NCBI GenBank assembly: GCA_964407285.1 | Contig: CAYOVG010000192.1 | Location: 1 to 13,041 of the forward strand | Length of the DNA stretch: 13,041 nucleotides | Source of the DNA: CAYOVG01 sp964407285 | GTDB taxonomy: Bacteria > Desulfobacterota > Syntrophobacteria > Syntrophobacterales > Syntrophobacteraceae | Reading direction: 5' to 3' | Shown: positions 1 to 6,139 of the stretch, in pieces | How positions within the stretch are numbered: the first letter of the stretch is position 1 | Layout: every line of letters begins with the position of its first letter | Translations under genes and position numbers: made by a program | Notes under the pieces: generated by a model | Databases searched by the model: none | What the model was told of the DNA's origin: nothing | What the model saw: the letters and a program-made list of their open reading frames with translations, nothing else

Positions 1-2
1 CA

Positions 3-836
3 ACCATAATCCTAATGAGGATGCCTGCTCATTTTGGGCTCACGGATTCAGGTGGAAAGAAATATGGCATTGAGATAGCGATTGGAACTACCCCAGAATA
101 TAACAATGTCTTAGTTACGGCTTTGATGACTAGGTTAGAATTTCAAAAGGGACATCCAGCATTGGTAGATGGAATATTAAAAGCTCTCCAACGATCTTTA
201 ATGTTAGTTCAATGTAATGATCCTGAAGTAATCGACTATGCTAAAGATAAATTTCGTTATGGTGAACGTGCACCATCTGCATTGCAGAGAGCTAATGATA
301 CACATGTCTTTCCTGTTAGTATTGAGATTAGTGAAGCGAATTGGATGAATGCAGCAAAGGCGAGTGCTGAATCAAGAGGTGTTACCTTTGACAATTCGCA
401 AATAGATACTTCGAAACACCTATTTACTTCTATCATAAGACCTTATACTGATCTTGCCAGAAAAGCGTTCAATGATGAGGTTGCTTCTAGATTTAGAATT
501 GAACCTCCATCTAGACCTTTACAACGTATCAATTTACTTGATTCGTCTGTATTTGTTTTTATTGGTATGTTGATTGGGTCTATTGTCGCTACTTATCACC
601 TTAGTATGCATAATATTATCATTCTTAGTTGTCTATTGATTCCTCTCGCAATGACTACGTTCATGGATTTAAGAAGCCATCCACTATTGCATGCTATAAA
701 CTGGATAATTTGGACTTCAATTATGATCTTATCTATCCTTTTATTATTGCATAATTTTTCATTACCTGGAGGTCTATCGGTTCTATTTCTTCATTTTCCT
801 ATGGCATTTACTATCTTTATGAAAGTTTGTAAGTAA
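3..836 (+). CDS. ABC transporter substrate-binding protein (NMT1/SsuA-like C-terminal part) with C-terminal membrane tail; 5' end outside window
   Basis: The reading frame is open to the left edge of the window, so the gene is most likely cut; the ATG at 15 is only the first in-frame Met seen. Counting from that Met, residues about 15-125 resemble the second lobe of NMT1/SsuA/TauA-type binding proteins: a segment around GHPALVDGILKALQRS (46-61) matches the usual 'x-HP-x-LV-x-x-x-x-KAL' helix, and FPVSIEISEANWMNA (99-113) resembles the late conserved region. Unusually, residues about 178-270 are strongly hydrophobic and form about four predicted membrane helices (about 178-194, 199-217, 226-246, 252-270). 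A normal member ends after the binding domain. It lies 27 nt before the ATPase gene, so it is probably the ligand-capture part of the same importer. The substrate is unknown; nitrate, sulfonate, bicarbonate and pyrimidine precursors are all handled by this class. The binding-protein assignment is good by pattern but not certain. Confidence 0.7.
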   Translation, partial: TIILMRMPAHFGLTDSGGKKYGIEIAIGTTPEYNNVLVTALMTRLEFQKGHPALVDGILKALQRSLMLVQCNDPEVIDYAKDKFRYGERAPSALQRANDTHVFPVSIEISEANWMNAAKASAESRGVTFDNSQIDTSKHLFTSIIRPYTDLARKAFNDEVASRFRIEPPSRPLQRINLLDSSVFVFIGMLIGSIVATYHLSMHNIIILSCLLIPLAMTTFMDLRSHPLLHAINWIIWTSIMILSILLLLHNFSLPGGLSVLFLHFPMAFTIFMKVCK

Positions 837-863
837 CTTAAAGCATATGGAGTTAGTAGAAGG

Positions 864-1631
864 ATGAGTATTGATATTAGAGTGTCCGGCATATCAATGG
901 TCTACTGTTCAAATAGAAATAAGATAACAGCTCTTGAGCATGTCAGTTTTGAGGTTGCCAGGGGGACTCTACTATGCATTGTTGGACCAAGTGGCTGCGG
1001 TAAATCCACACTCCTTAGAGCATTGCTTGGGCTACTCATCCCAACTACTGGAAGTGTCTGGCTGGATGAAGAGCGCAAGCGAAATGGGATTGCATATGTC
1101 CAGCAGATGCCACAATTATTGCCTTGGAGAACTCTGCTCCAGAATGCTGTTTTGGGTACTGAGATTAAGGGAAATATTAGCCCCGCAAGGATCGAAGCTG
1201 TCAAGGATGAGATAAAGGGCTATGGATTGGAGGGGCGGGAAGACAACATTGCTTCTGAGCTTTCAGGTGGTGAACTTCAAAGAGTGGCTATCATTCGAGC
1301 TCTTGAGAGCCGTCCTAGCCTTCTATTTTGCGACGAACCTTTTTCAGCTATAGATTTTGTAACTCGTCTGGAGTTAAGCACCAGATTCAAGAAAATGTGT
1401 CGCTTGCATAATATTACCACTGTTTTTGTTACGCATAATATTGAAGAAGCAATCTTTCTCGCTGATGAAGTTTTGGTCATGAGTGGAAGCCCTGGTAGGA
1501 TAATCGCTAAATACCATCCTCGACTTTCATTAAATAGTCAAGATGCAGTCAAATGTAGAGAATCTCCTGAGTTTTCTCAATACTTTACACAGATATGGGA
1601 CAATCTACGGGGTAACTTCAATGGATTCTAA
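864..1631 (+). CDS. ABC transporter ATP-binding protein, SsuB/TauB/NrtD-like
   Basis: 255-residue nucleotide-binding subunit of an ABC importer, acting on the cytoplasmic face of the inner membrane to power uptake. All ATPase motifs are visible: Walker A GPSGCGKST (41-49), Q-loop YVQQMPQLLPWRT (78-90, a signature of the nitrate/sulfonate/taurine subfamily), signature LSGGE (133-137), Walker B SLLFCDEP (152-159) followed by the D-loop (SAID), and the switch histidine H191 in VTHNIEEA. The length is normal for SsuB/TauB. The ATG at 864 is preceded by AGAAGG directly adjacent and by GGAG at 849-852 with better spacing. The following permease gene starts inside its last codons (11-nt overlap), which points to translational coupling. 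Base composition is AT-rich like its neighbours and unlike the chromosome to the right. The family is certain; the substrate is not. Confidence 0.95.
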   Translation: MSIDIRVSGISMVYCSNRNKITALEHVSFEVARGTLLCIVGPSGCGKSTLLRALLGLLIPTTGSVWLDEERKRNGIAYVQQMPQLLPWRTLLQNAVLGTEIKGNISPARIEAVKDEIKGYGLEGREDNIASELSGGELQRVAIIRALESRPSLLFCDEPFSAIDFVTRLELSTRFKKMCRLHNITTVFVTHNIEEAIFLADEVLVMSGSPGRIIAKYHPRLSLNSQDAVKCRESPEFSQYFTQIWDNLRGNFNGF

Positions 1632-2466
1632 TTTCAAAGTCAAAGTCATTCAGATCCTTATTTGTCTTATGTTAGCAGGCATTTGGGAATTCTGTGGTAC
1701 AGCGTCTAGCGATGTCTTTTTCTATTTAGGTACTCCTTCTGCTGTGTGCGCTGAATTTAAGAGCATGCTCTTGGAGGAGAACCTTTTAAGTCACTTTGTA
1801 GTTACTGGAGGGGAAGCCGTTTCCGGAATGTTGATAGGCACTTTCCTGGGAAGTGTTGTTGGTCTTAGTCTTTGGTATTCTGAATTTGCTGCCCTTATTG
1901 CCAAACCCTTTATTGTTGGATTAGGAACTCTTCCAATTTTTGCGTTTGCTCCCCTTATGATAGTCTGGTTTGGCATAGGTTTCAGTATGAAAGTTGCGAT
2001 GGCTGCTTTCTCAACCGTTTTCGTTGCTTTCAACCAAGGTTACCGGGGAGCCAAGTCTGTTTCAGTTGAATACGTCGATACGTTGAAGGGTATGGATGCA
2101 TCCAGACATCAAATTTTCCGAAGAATTATTGTTCCGGGTTCAATTGATTGGGTATTAAGCTCTATGCGCTTAAATGTTGGATTCGGTTTATTAGGCGCAT
2201 TTATTGGTGAGTTTATCGCTGCTGATAAAGGACTTGGATATCTTATTCTTAGAGCAGGTGGGTTGTATAATATACCAAGGGCAATTGCAGCAGCGATAGG
2301 TATAACAATACTAGCACTCTTGCTAGATAGTATTGCAGCAGGTATAGAGAGACAACGGTATCATTTAGTACAACTGCTGAGCGTTCCCAGCTGTTTATGG
2401 CGCCATGGGCGTTTGAAAACAATAGCTGTGTTTTTTCTTCCTAATAGAAATACAAAGGAGCTTTGA
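1621..2466 (+). CDS. ABC transporter permease, SsuC/TauC-like
   Basis: 281-residue membrane subunit that forms the channel partner of the ATPase encoded just upstream. Hydrophobic segments occur around residues 7-26, 64-85, 96-118, 123-140, 186-202 and 221-240. The cytoplasmic EAA-type loop that docks on the ATPase is seen at about 150-175 (VEYVDTLKGMDASRHQIFRR then IIVPGS), with the conserved G and P in place. I chose the ATG at 1621, which overlaps the end of the ATPase gene and has GGGG at 1609-1612, because the longer frame from 1543 would bury the N-terminus in the ATPase gene and add a non-family leader. After the last membrane helix there is a basic tail of about 38 residues (244-281), longer than usual. 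The gene ends with a ribosome binding site for a following gene that is not there. Confidence 0.93.
   Translation: MDSNFKVKVIQILICLMLAGIWEFCGTASSDVFFYLGTPSAVCAEFKSMLLEENLLSHFVVTGGEAVSGMLIGTFLGSVVGLSLWYSEFAALIAKPFIVGLGTLPIFAFAPLMIVWFGIGFSMKVAMAAFSTVFVAFNQGYRGAKSVSVEYVDTLKGMDASRHQIFRRIIVPGSIDWVLSSMRLNVGFGLLGAFIGEFIAADKGLGYLILRAGGLYNIPRAIAAAIGITILALLLDSIAAGIERQRYHLVQLLSVPSCLWRHGRLKTIAVFFLPNRNTKEL
2454..2460 (+). promoter_or_regulatory. Shine-Dalgarno sequence without a following gene
   Basis: AAAGGAG lies inside the last codons of the permease gene, placed as if to start another operon gene. The TTG at 2468 sits 7 nt downstream but runs only 7 codons to a stop (TAG). The TTG at 2463 is too close (2 nt) and stops after about 20 codons. 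No long + strand frame with family resemblance follows. The intergenic stretch 2467-2638 holds no other gene and no convincing terminator; the change from AT-rich to GC-rich sequence happens within about 2470-2600. Confidence 0.45.
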
Positions 2467-2638
2467 TTTGCCGCATTTGCACACTAGTTAGTTTTATCTC
2501 CGGTGCAATCAATACAGTTTCCGTCTAAACTTTTCCGTCGAATCATTCCCCACATGAGGGGGAGTATCATATCATGGTGATTTGCGTACGTACGGAACAA
2601 GAAGCGGATCGGCGACGAGAGACCGGAAACCGGGATTT

Positions 2639-3595
2639 TCACCGACCCGATCCGGACGCGACGGCAGTGTTGATGTCGGAGATCATCGATTCGACCCGCC
2701 GGGGAATGAGCCTTTCGAATTCTTCCTCGCCGATGTCGAGGCTCTCGAAGTTGTAGGTTATGCCCCTCGAGGAGTTGACCACGGCCCCGAGTCCGTCCTC
2801 GTTGAAACACGGGACCACGTCGGCGGCCGTGCCGCCCTGGGCTCCGTAGCCGGGCACGAGGAAAACGGCGCGGGGCATAACGGTCCGGAGCGCCCGCGCT
2901 TCGGATGGAAACGTGGCCCCCACGACGGCCCCTACGGAGCTGTACCCGCTATCCCCGACGAGTTCCGCGCCGCAGTCCCCGACGAGTTCCGCCACTCTGA
3001 CGTACAGCGGCATGGACCTTCCGTCCGCGTTCACGACCAGGTCCTGCAGGTCCGCCGATCCCCGGTTGGATGTTTTCACCAGGACGAAGAGGCCCTTGCC
3101 GTATTCCTTGCAGACCTGGACGAAAGGGTCGAGGCTGTCGCGCCCGAGGTAGGGGGAAACGGTGATGCAATCGACATCGTAGACGGGAGCGGGGGCGCCC
3201 GGCAGCGGGGCCCTTCCCAGGAATGCGTTGGCGTAGGCTCGAGCGGTCGATGAGATGTCGTTTCTTTTGACGTCCGCGATAACGATAAGTCCCGCCCGCT
3301 TCGCCTCGGCGACCGTGTCGGCGAACGCCTGCATCCCGGCGACGCCGTATTGCTCGAAGAACGCGATCTGGGGCTTCACGGCAGGGACCATATCTGCAAA
3401 GAGGCGTATAAGCCTTCGGTGATATTCGGAAATACAGTAGCGCACGATACCGTCCGTATCCGTGTTTCCGAACAGCATGCGAGCCCTTGCGGTAATGAAT
3501 TCGGGCATGGATTCGAGGCGCGGATCAAGCCCCACCACGCAGGGATTCCCCTTTCTGCGGATGCTCTCCATGAGGCGGTCGGCGAAAAGCTTCAT
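2639..3595 (-). CDS. pyrF: Orotidine 5'-phosphate decarboxylase, type 2 (long form)
   Basis: Decarboxylates OMP to UMP, the last step of de novo pyrimidine synthesis, in the cytoplasm. The 318-residue length fits the long type-2 family rather than the short form of about 230-250 residues in E. coli. Visible active-site elements are D24 in VGLDPR, K74 in AVKPQIAFFE, the catalytic D-x-K-x-x-D motif in ADVKRNDI (D108, K110, D113), the phosphate-binding VPGYGAQGG (247-255) and VNSSRG (273-278). The motif SGYSSVGAVVGAT (217-229) is also typical of the family. The start is ATG at 3593-3595; no strong ribosome binding site is seen. An exact 17-bp direct repeat 24 bp apart (2952-2968 and 2976-2992) encodes ELVGDCGA and ELVGDSGY, but the protein is not obviously longer than its relatives. 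It is transcribed toward the ABC operon (convergent). Upstream lies an unnamed gene in the same direction, 209 nt away. Confidence 0.95.
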   Translation of the reverse strand: MKLFADRLMESIRRKGNPCVVGLDPRLESMPEFITARARMLFGNTDTDGIVRYCISEYHRRLIRLFADMVPAVKPQIAFFEQYGVAGMQAFADTVAEAKRAGLIVIADVKRNDISSTARAYANAFLGRAPLPGAPAPVYDVDCITVSPYLGRDSLDPFVQVCKEYGKGLFVLVKTSNRGSADLQDLVVNADGRSMPLYVRVAELVGDCGAELVGDSGYSSVGAVVGATFPSEARALRTVMPRAVFLVPGYGAQGGTAADVVPCFNEDGLGAVVNSSRGITYNFESLDIGEEEFERLIPRRVESMISDINTAVASGSGR

Positions 3596-3637
3596 CGTGA
3601 GTATACTCTAATCGGTTGAGAAGCGGACCTTTTCCCG

Positions 3638-3660
3638 GTCACCGGGCGAAGCCCGGCGAC
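3638..3660. repeat. Short inverted repeat in the pyrF leader
   Basis: CCGGGC-GAA-GCCCGG (3642-3656) is a perfect 6-bp stem with a three-base loop, lengthened by GTC/GAC after one mismatch. It lies 42 nt upstream of the pyrF start. No T-run follows on the - strand, so it is not a normal intrinsic terminator; it could fold in the pyrF leader RNA. Its function is unknown. Confidence 0.4.
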
Positions 3661-3691
3661 GGCGCATATTCTTCGTCACGGTTGCGGGTTC

Positions 3692-3720
3692 ATCTTACCA
3701 GAAGCGATCCGCCAAATCCA
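3692..3720 (-). promoter_or_regulatory. Candidate extended -10 promoter for pyrF
   Basis: On the - strand TGG-TAAGAT (3700 down to 3692) matches an extended -10 box (TGn plus TAAGAT against TATAAT). The -35 region about 17 nt upstream is poor. Transcription from here would give a leader of about 90 nt containing the inverted repeat at 3638-3660. This is a weak prediction from pattern alone. Confidence 0.25.
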
Positions 3721-3804
3721 CTCCGTTTCTCGCGCTCTTGGGCTTCCTCTCCGGTTGTCAAGGCCGGCCCCCGCCCCCGCCCCACGGGATGGATGCAATC
3801 ACGC

Positions 3805-4632
3805 CTACGCATGCACCGGAATCTTCGCGGCGTGGGTCTTCGCCAGGGGGTCCTTCATGGCCAGATCGGCCAGGTACTTGAAAACGTCGGCCCCTTCGGC
3901 GTCGGCTTTGCGTTCCCCGCTCAGGACCTGGAGCGCCCGAGCCAGGTGCAACTCGCTTTCGGGGGCGATGCCGCCCTTCATCAACAGCACCCTGACTTTG
4001 TTCTGATCCAGCAAAATGAGGTCCTCGTAAAGAACGTCTTCCTCGGCGACCGGATCGATTTTGGGCCTGGCGAAACTCTCGACTTCCGCCTCGAAGATGC
4101 CCAAGTTCAGGGCTTCGAATTCGACGATCTGGAAGAACATGTCGAGCGAATCCCGCAGCTTTTCCACGTTCTTCGTGTCGAGAGCGTCGGCGGCCCCCTC
4201 GACGAGTTCGTTCAGGTCGTTGCGGTTGTAGCTAAGGTCCAGTCGGGAGACCGCGGCATTGCGGACGCGCTGGAGGGATTCCTTCCCTCTGCTCAGGATC
4301 ACCTCCTGGTCGTTGAGGATCTTTTTGATATTGCCGATGCTGAACATTTCCTTCCAGTGCGGGGTCTTCCTCATCGCAATATCTTCAACGGAGGAATGGT
4401 ATATGGGCAGTTCGTTGTCCAGCACCAGCACTTCGCTCTTGTTATTGAAGGGGCGGCTGTAGATGTGCAGGTCCCGCACCTTCTTGTGTTCGAAGTCGGT
4501 CATGGCGAGCAGTTCGCGCATCGCATCCTTGTTGAGGTTGCGCTGTCCGGGAGTGACTCGCATGGTGGAGGCGATTTTGTCCACCAGCCGGTCGATATTC
4601 ATCTTCGTCCTGAGGTTTTCTATAAACGACAT
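3805..4632 (-). CDS. Protein of unknown function, 275 residues, soluble
   Basis: I do not recognise a named family. I chose ATG at 4630-4632 (protein starts MSFIENLRTKMNID) because AGAGGA lies about 9 nt upstream; the longer frame would need a TTG at 4650 inside the palindrome. There is no signal peptide and no membrane segment. The protein is rich in charged residues and helix-formers. Its N-terminal third has a compact, conserved-looking block (IDRLVDKIASTMRVTPGQRN and the following DAMRELLAMTDFEHKK). The region about 115-170 is helical and acidic. Near the C-terminus, around VLLMKGGIAPESELHLARALQVL, there is a helical hairpin that could be a protein-protein contact. No catalytic motif stands out. 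It sits between prfB and pyrF on the same strand, separated from both by about 200 nt, so it probably has its own promoter. AT-rich sequence suited to a promoter is present at 4670-4710. Confidence 0.8.
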   Translation of the reverse strand: MSFIENLRTKMNIDRLVDKIASTMRVTPGQRNLNKDAMRELLAMTDFEHKKVRDLHIYSRPFNNKSEVLVLDNELPIYHSSVEDIAMRKTPHWKEMFSIGNIKKILNDQEVILSRGKESLQRVRNAAVSRLDLSYNRNDLNELVEGAADALDTKNVEKLRDSLDMFFQIVEFEALNLGIFEAEVESFARPKIDPVAEEDVLYEDLILLDQNKVRVLLMKGGIAPESELHLARALQVLSGERKADAEGADVFKYLADLAMKDPLAKTHAAKIPVHA

Positions 4633-4649
4633 GGCTGCTATCCTCTTCA

Positions 4650-4661
4650 ACCCTATAGGGT
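4650..4661. promoter_or_regulatory. Perfect 12-bp palindrome upstream of the unknown gene
   Basis: ACCCTATAGGGT is its own reverse complement and lies just upstream of the ribosome binding site of the gene starting at 4632, downstream of an AT-rich block (TATAAA on the - strand near 4676-4681) that could be its -10 box. The position suits an operator. A chance palindrome cannot be excluded. Confidence 0.3.
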
Positions 4662-4764
4662 GGTTTGTAAGGCATTTATATCATTCTTTTAATTTATGCC
4701 ATAACACCCCAATCGCAAGAGGGCGGGGCGGGCAAAAGGGCGAAAGGAAGGCGGGAGCGGATGC

Positions 4765-4827
4765 TGCGGGAGGAGGATCGGATGTCGGAGGAGAACGGAT
4801 TTGCTCACATCCGATCCTCCTCCGGCA
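4765..4827. repeat. Strong inverted repeat downstream of prfB (candidate terminator-like hairpin)
   Basis: Arms 4769-4785 (GGAGGAGGATCGGATGT) and 4807-4823 are perfect 17-bp reverse complements around a 21-nt loop. After one G/G mismatch three more pairs form (4765-4767 with 4825-4827). It begins 20 nt after the prfB stop codon, where an intrinsic terminator would be, but no run of T follows on the - strand, only C- and T-rich sequence. The loop contains a near copy of the left arm (GGAGGAGAACGGATTT, 4787-4802), so the right arm could pair with either copy. It may be a terminator, an RNA-stability hairpin or a mobile repeat. The rest of 4651-4846 holds no gene. Confidence 0.7.
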
Positions 4828-4846
4828 TTCGATTCGCGATTTGCAT

Positions 4847-5978
4847 CTATGACGTCGTGACGCCCTCGCGGGTGGTCAACAGGCTCAGAAGATAGGCCTC
4901 GATGAATTCGTCGATATCGCCGTCCAGCACGGCTTCGACGTTTCCCTTCTCCGTCTGGGTGCGGTGGTCCTTTATCAGCCGGTAGGGCTGAAGCACGTAG
5001 GAACGGATCTGGTTGCCCCAGGCGATGTCGTCGAGATTGTCGTGGATCTCCTGGAGTTTTTGCTGCTGGAACCGCTTTTCCCGCTCGTAGAGGCGGGCGC
5101 GGAGGATCTTCATGGCTATTTCGCGGTTCCGGTGCTGGGACTTCTCGTTCTGACACTGCACGACGATCCCGGTGGGCAGATGGGTGATGCGAACGGCGGA
5201 ACTGGTCTTGTTCACGTGCTGGCCACCGGCCCCGCTCGCCCGGAACGTGTCGATCCGCAGTTCGGAAGTCTTCACGTCGATGGTGATCTCGTCGTCGATT
5301 TCCGGGTAGACGAAAACAGCGGCGAAGGAGGTGTGGCGCCTCCCGCTCGCGTCAAAGGGAGAAATGCGCACGAGGCGGTGGATTCCGGATTCCGACTTGA
5401 GCAGTCCATAGGCGAAGGCTCCGTTCACGGTGAAGGTGACGCTCTTGACCCCCGCTTCCTCGCCCTCCTGCAGGTCCGCAATTTGGGTCTCCAGGTTTTT
5501 CCGTTCGCACCAGCGCAGGTACATGCGAAGGAGCATCTCGACCCAGTCCTGGGCTTCCGTGCCCCCCGCGCCCGCGTTGACGCTCACGATGGCGTTCCTG
5601 GAGTCGTGTTCGTCGCTGAGCATCTGGCGGAGTTCGAGGCTCCTGAGGTCCCGCCTCAGGGTTTGCGTCTTCTGGGCCACTTCGTTGAACGATTCGGCGT
5701 CGTTTTCCTCGAGGGCCATCTCCATCAGCAGTTCGCATTCCTCCAGTTCTCCGGAAAGCTGCTGCCACGTCCCCATGATTTCGTCGAGCGCGGAGCGCTC
5801 CTTCAATATGTCCTTGCCGGCGTCCGGATTGTCCCAGAAGCCGGGTTTGAGCATGATTCCATCGAGTTCGGCCATGCGGTTTTGCTTGCCCTGAATGTCA
5901 AAGATACCCTCCAAGGGTGTGGATGCGTTGAGCAAGCTCCTTGAGCGTCGATTTGAGTTCTGCAATGTCGAAAGTCAT
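4847..5978 (-). CDS. prfB: Peptide chain release factor 2, expressed by programmed +1 frameshift
   Basis: RF2 reads UGA and UAA stop codons and releases the finished protein from the ribosome. The gene starts at ATG 5976-5978 with AGGAG 8 nt upstream, reads 26 codons ending GGG TAT CTT, then meets an in-frame TGA (5900-5898). Skipping one base gives GAC and continues to 4847, for a total of 376 residues. In full-length numbering the stop-codon-reading tripeptide SPF is at 206-208 and the peptidyl-transfer GGQ at 251-253, almost exactly as in E. coli (205-207, 250-252). The residue four before GGQ is Ala, where E. coli K-12 has the unusual Thr246. Reading only the longest open frame (from 5965) would give a false N-terminus. 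lnt ends 161 nt upstream; that gap is GC-rich with no gene seen. Confidence 0.97.
5897..5912 (-). promoter_or_regulatory. prfB programmed +1 frameshift site
   Basis: The - strand reads GGAGGG TAT CTT TGA C. This matches the known RF2 autoregulatory signal: an internal Shine-Dalgarno-like GGAGGG, then the slippery CTT followed by TGA C. When RF2 is scarce the ribosome pauses at TGA and slips forward one base, so more RF2 is made. The mechanism is established for the family; the site itself is seen directly. Confidence 0.95.
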
Positions 5979-6139
5979 CTATGTTTCTCCTTATGGGATT
6001 CTGTCTTTCCGTCCGCGCATTTTTCCGTATTCCGTTCCCCAGTCATACCATCCTGGGGTCTGCCGCCCGCTTTTCCTGACGTTCTCCGCGGGATTCTCCT
6101 CTTCCCGGCTCCCCGTCCCCCCGTCGACGCGGTCCCCGG

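Noticed and set aside
2..73. A second open frame at the left edge (+2) that ends at a TGA near 71, seen as the possible tail of an upstream gene.
   Set aside because: It is only about 23 codons, overlaps the frame with binding-protein resemblance, and has no recognisable features.
2425..2440. T-run (TTTTTT) near the end of the permease gene as an intrinsic terminator.
   Set aside because: No stable hairpin precedes it and it lies inside the coding region.
2541..2566. Dyad TCCCC...GGGGA between the ABC operon and pyrF as a terminator.
   Set aside because: The stem is only about five strong pairs and no T-run follows on either strand.
3757..3790. C-rich low-complexity tract (CCCCCGCCCCCGCCCC) with GGCCGGCC beside it as a repeat element.
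   Set aside because: It is short and GC-rich, as expected by chance in this genome, with no repeated unit beyond it.
3616..4692. 358-codon + strand frame opposite the unknown gene.
   Set aside because: The - strand frame has a proper ATG with ribosome binding site and normal protein composition; the + strand frame does not.
4964..5944. 326-codon + strand frame opposite prfB.
   Set aside because: It is the shadow of prfB in GC-rich DNA; RF2 motifs are clear on the - strand and no family matches the antisense product.
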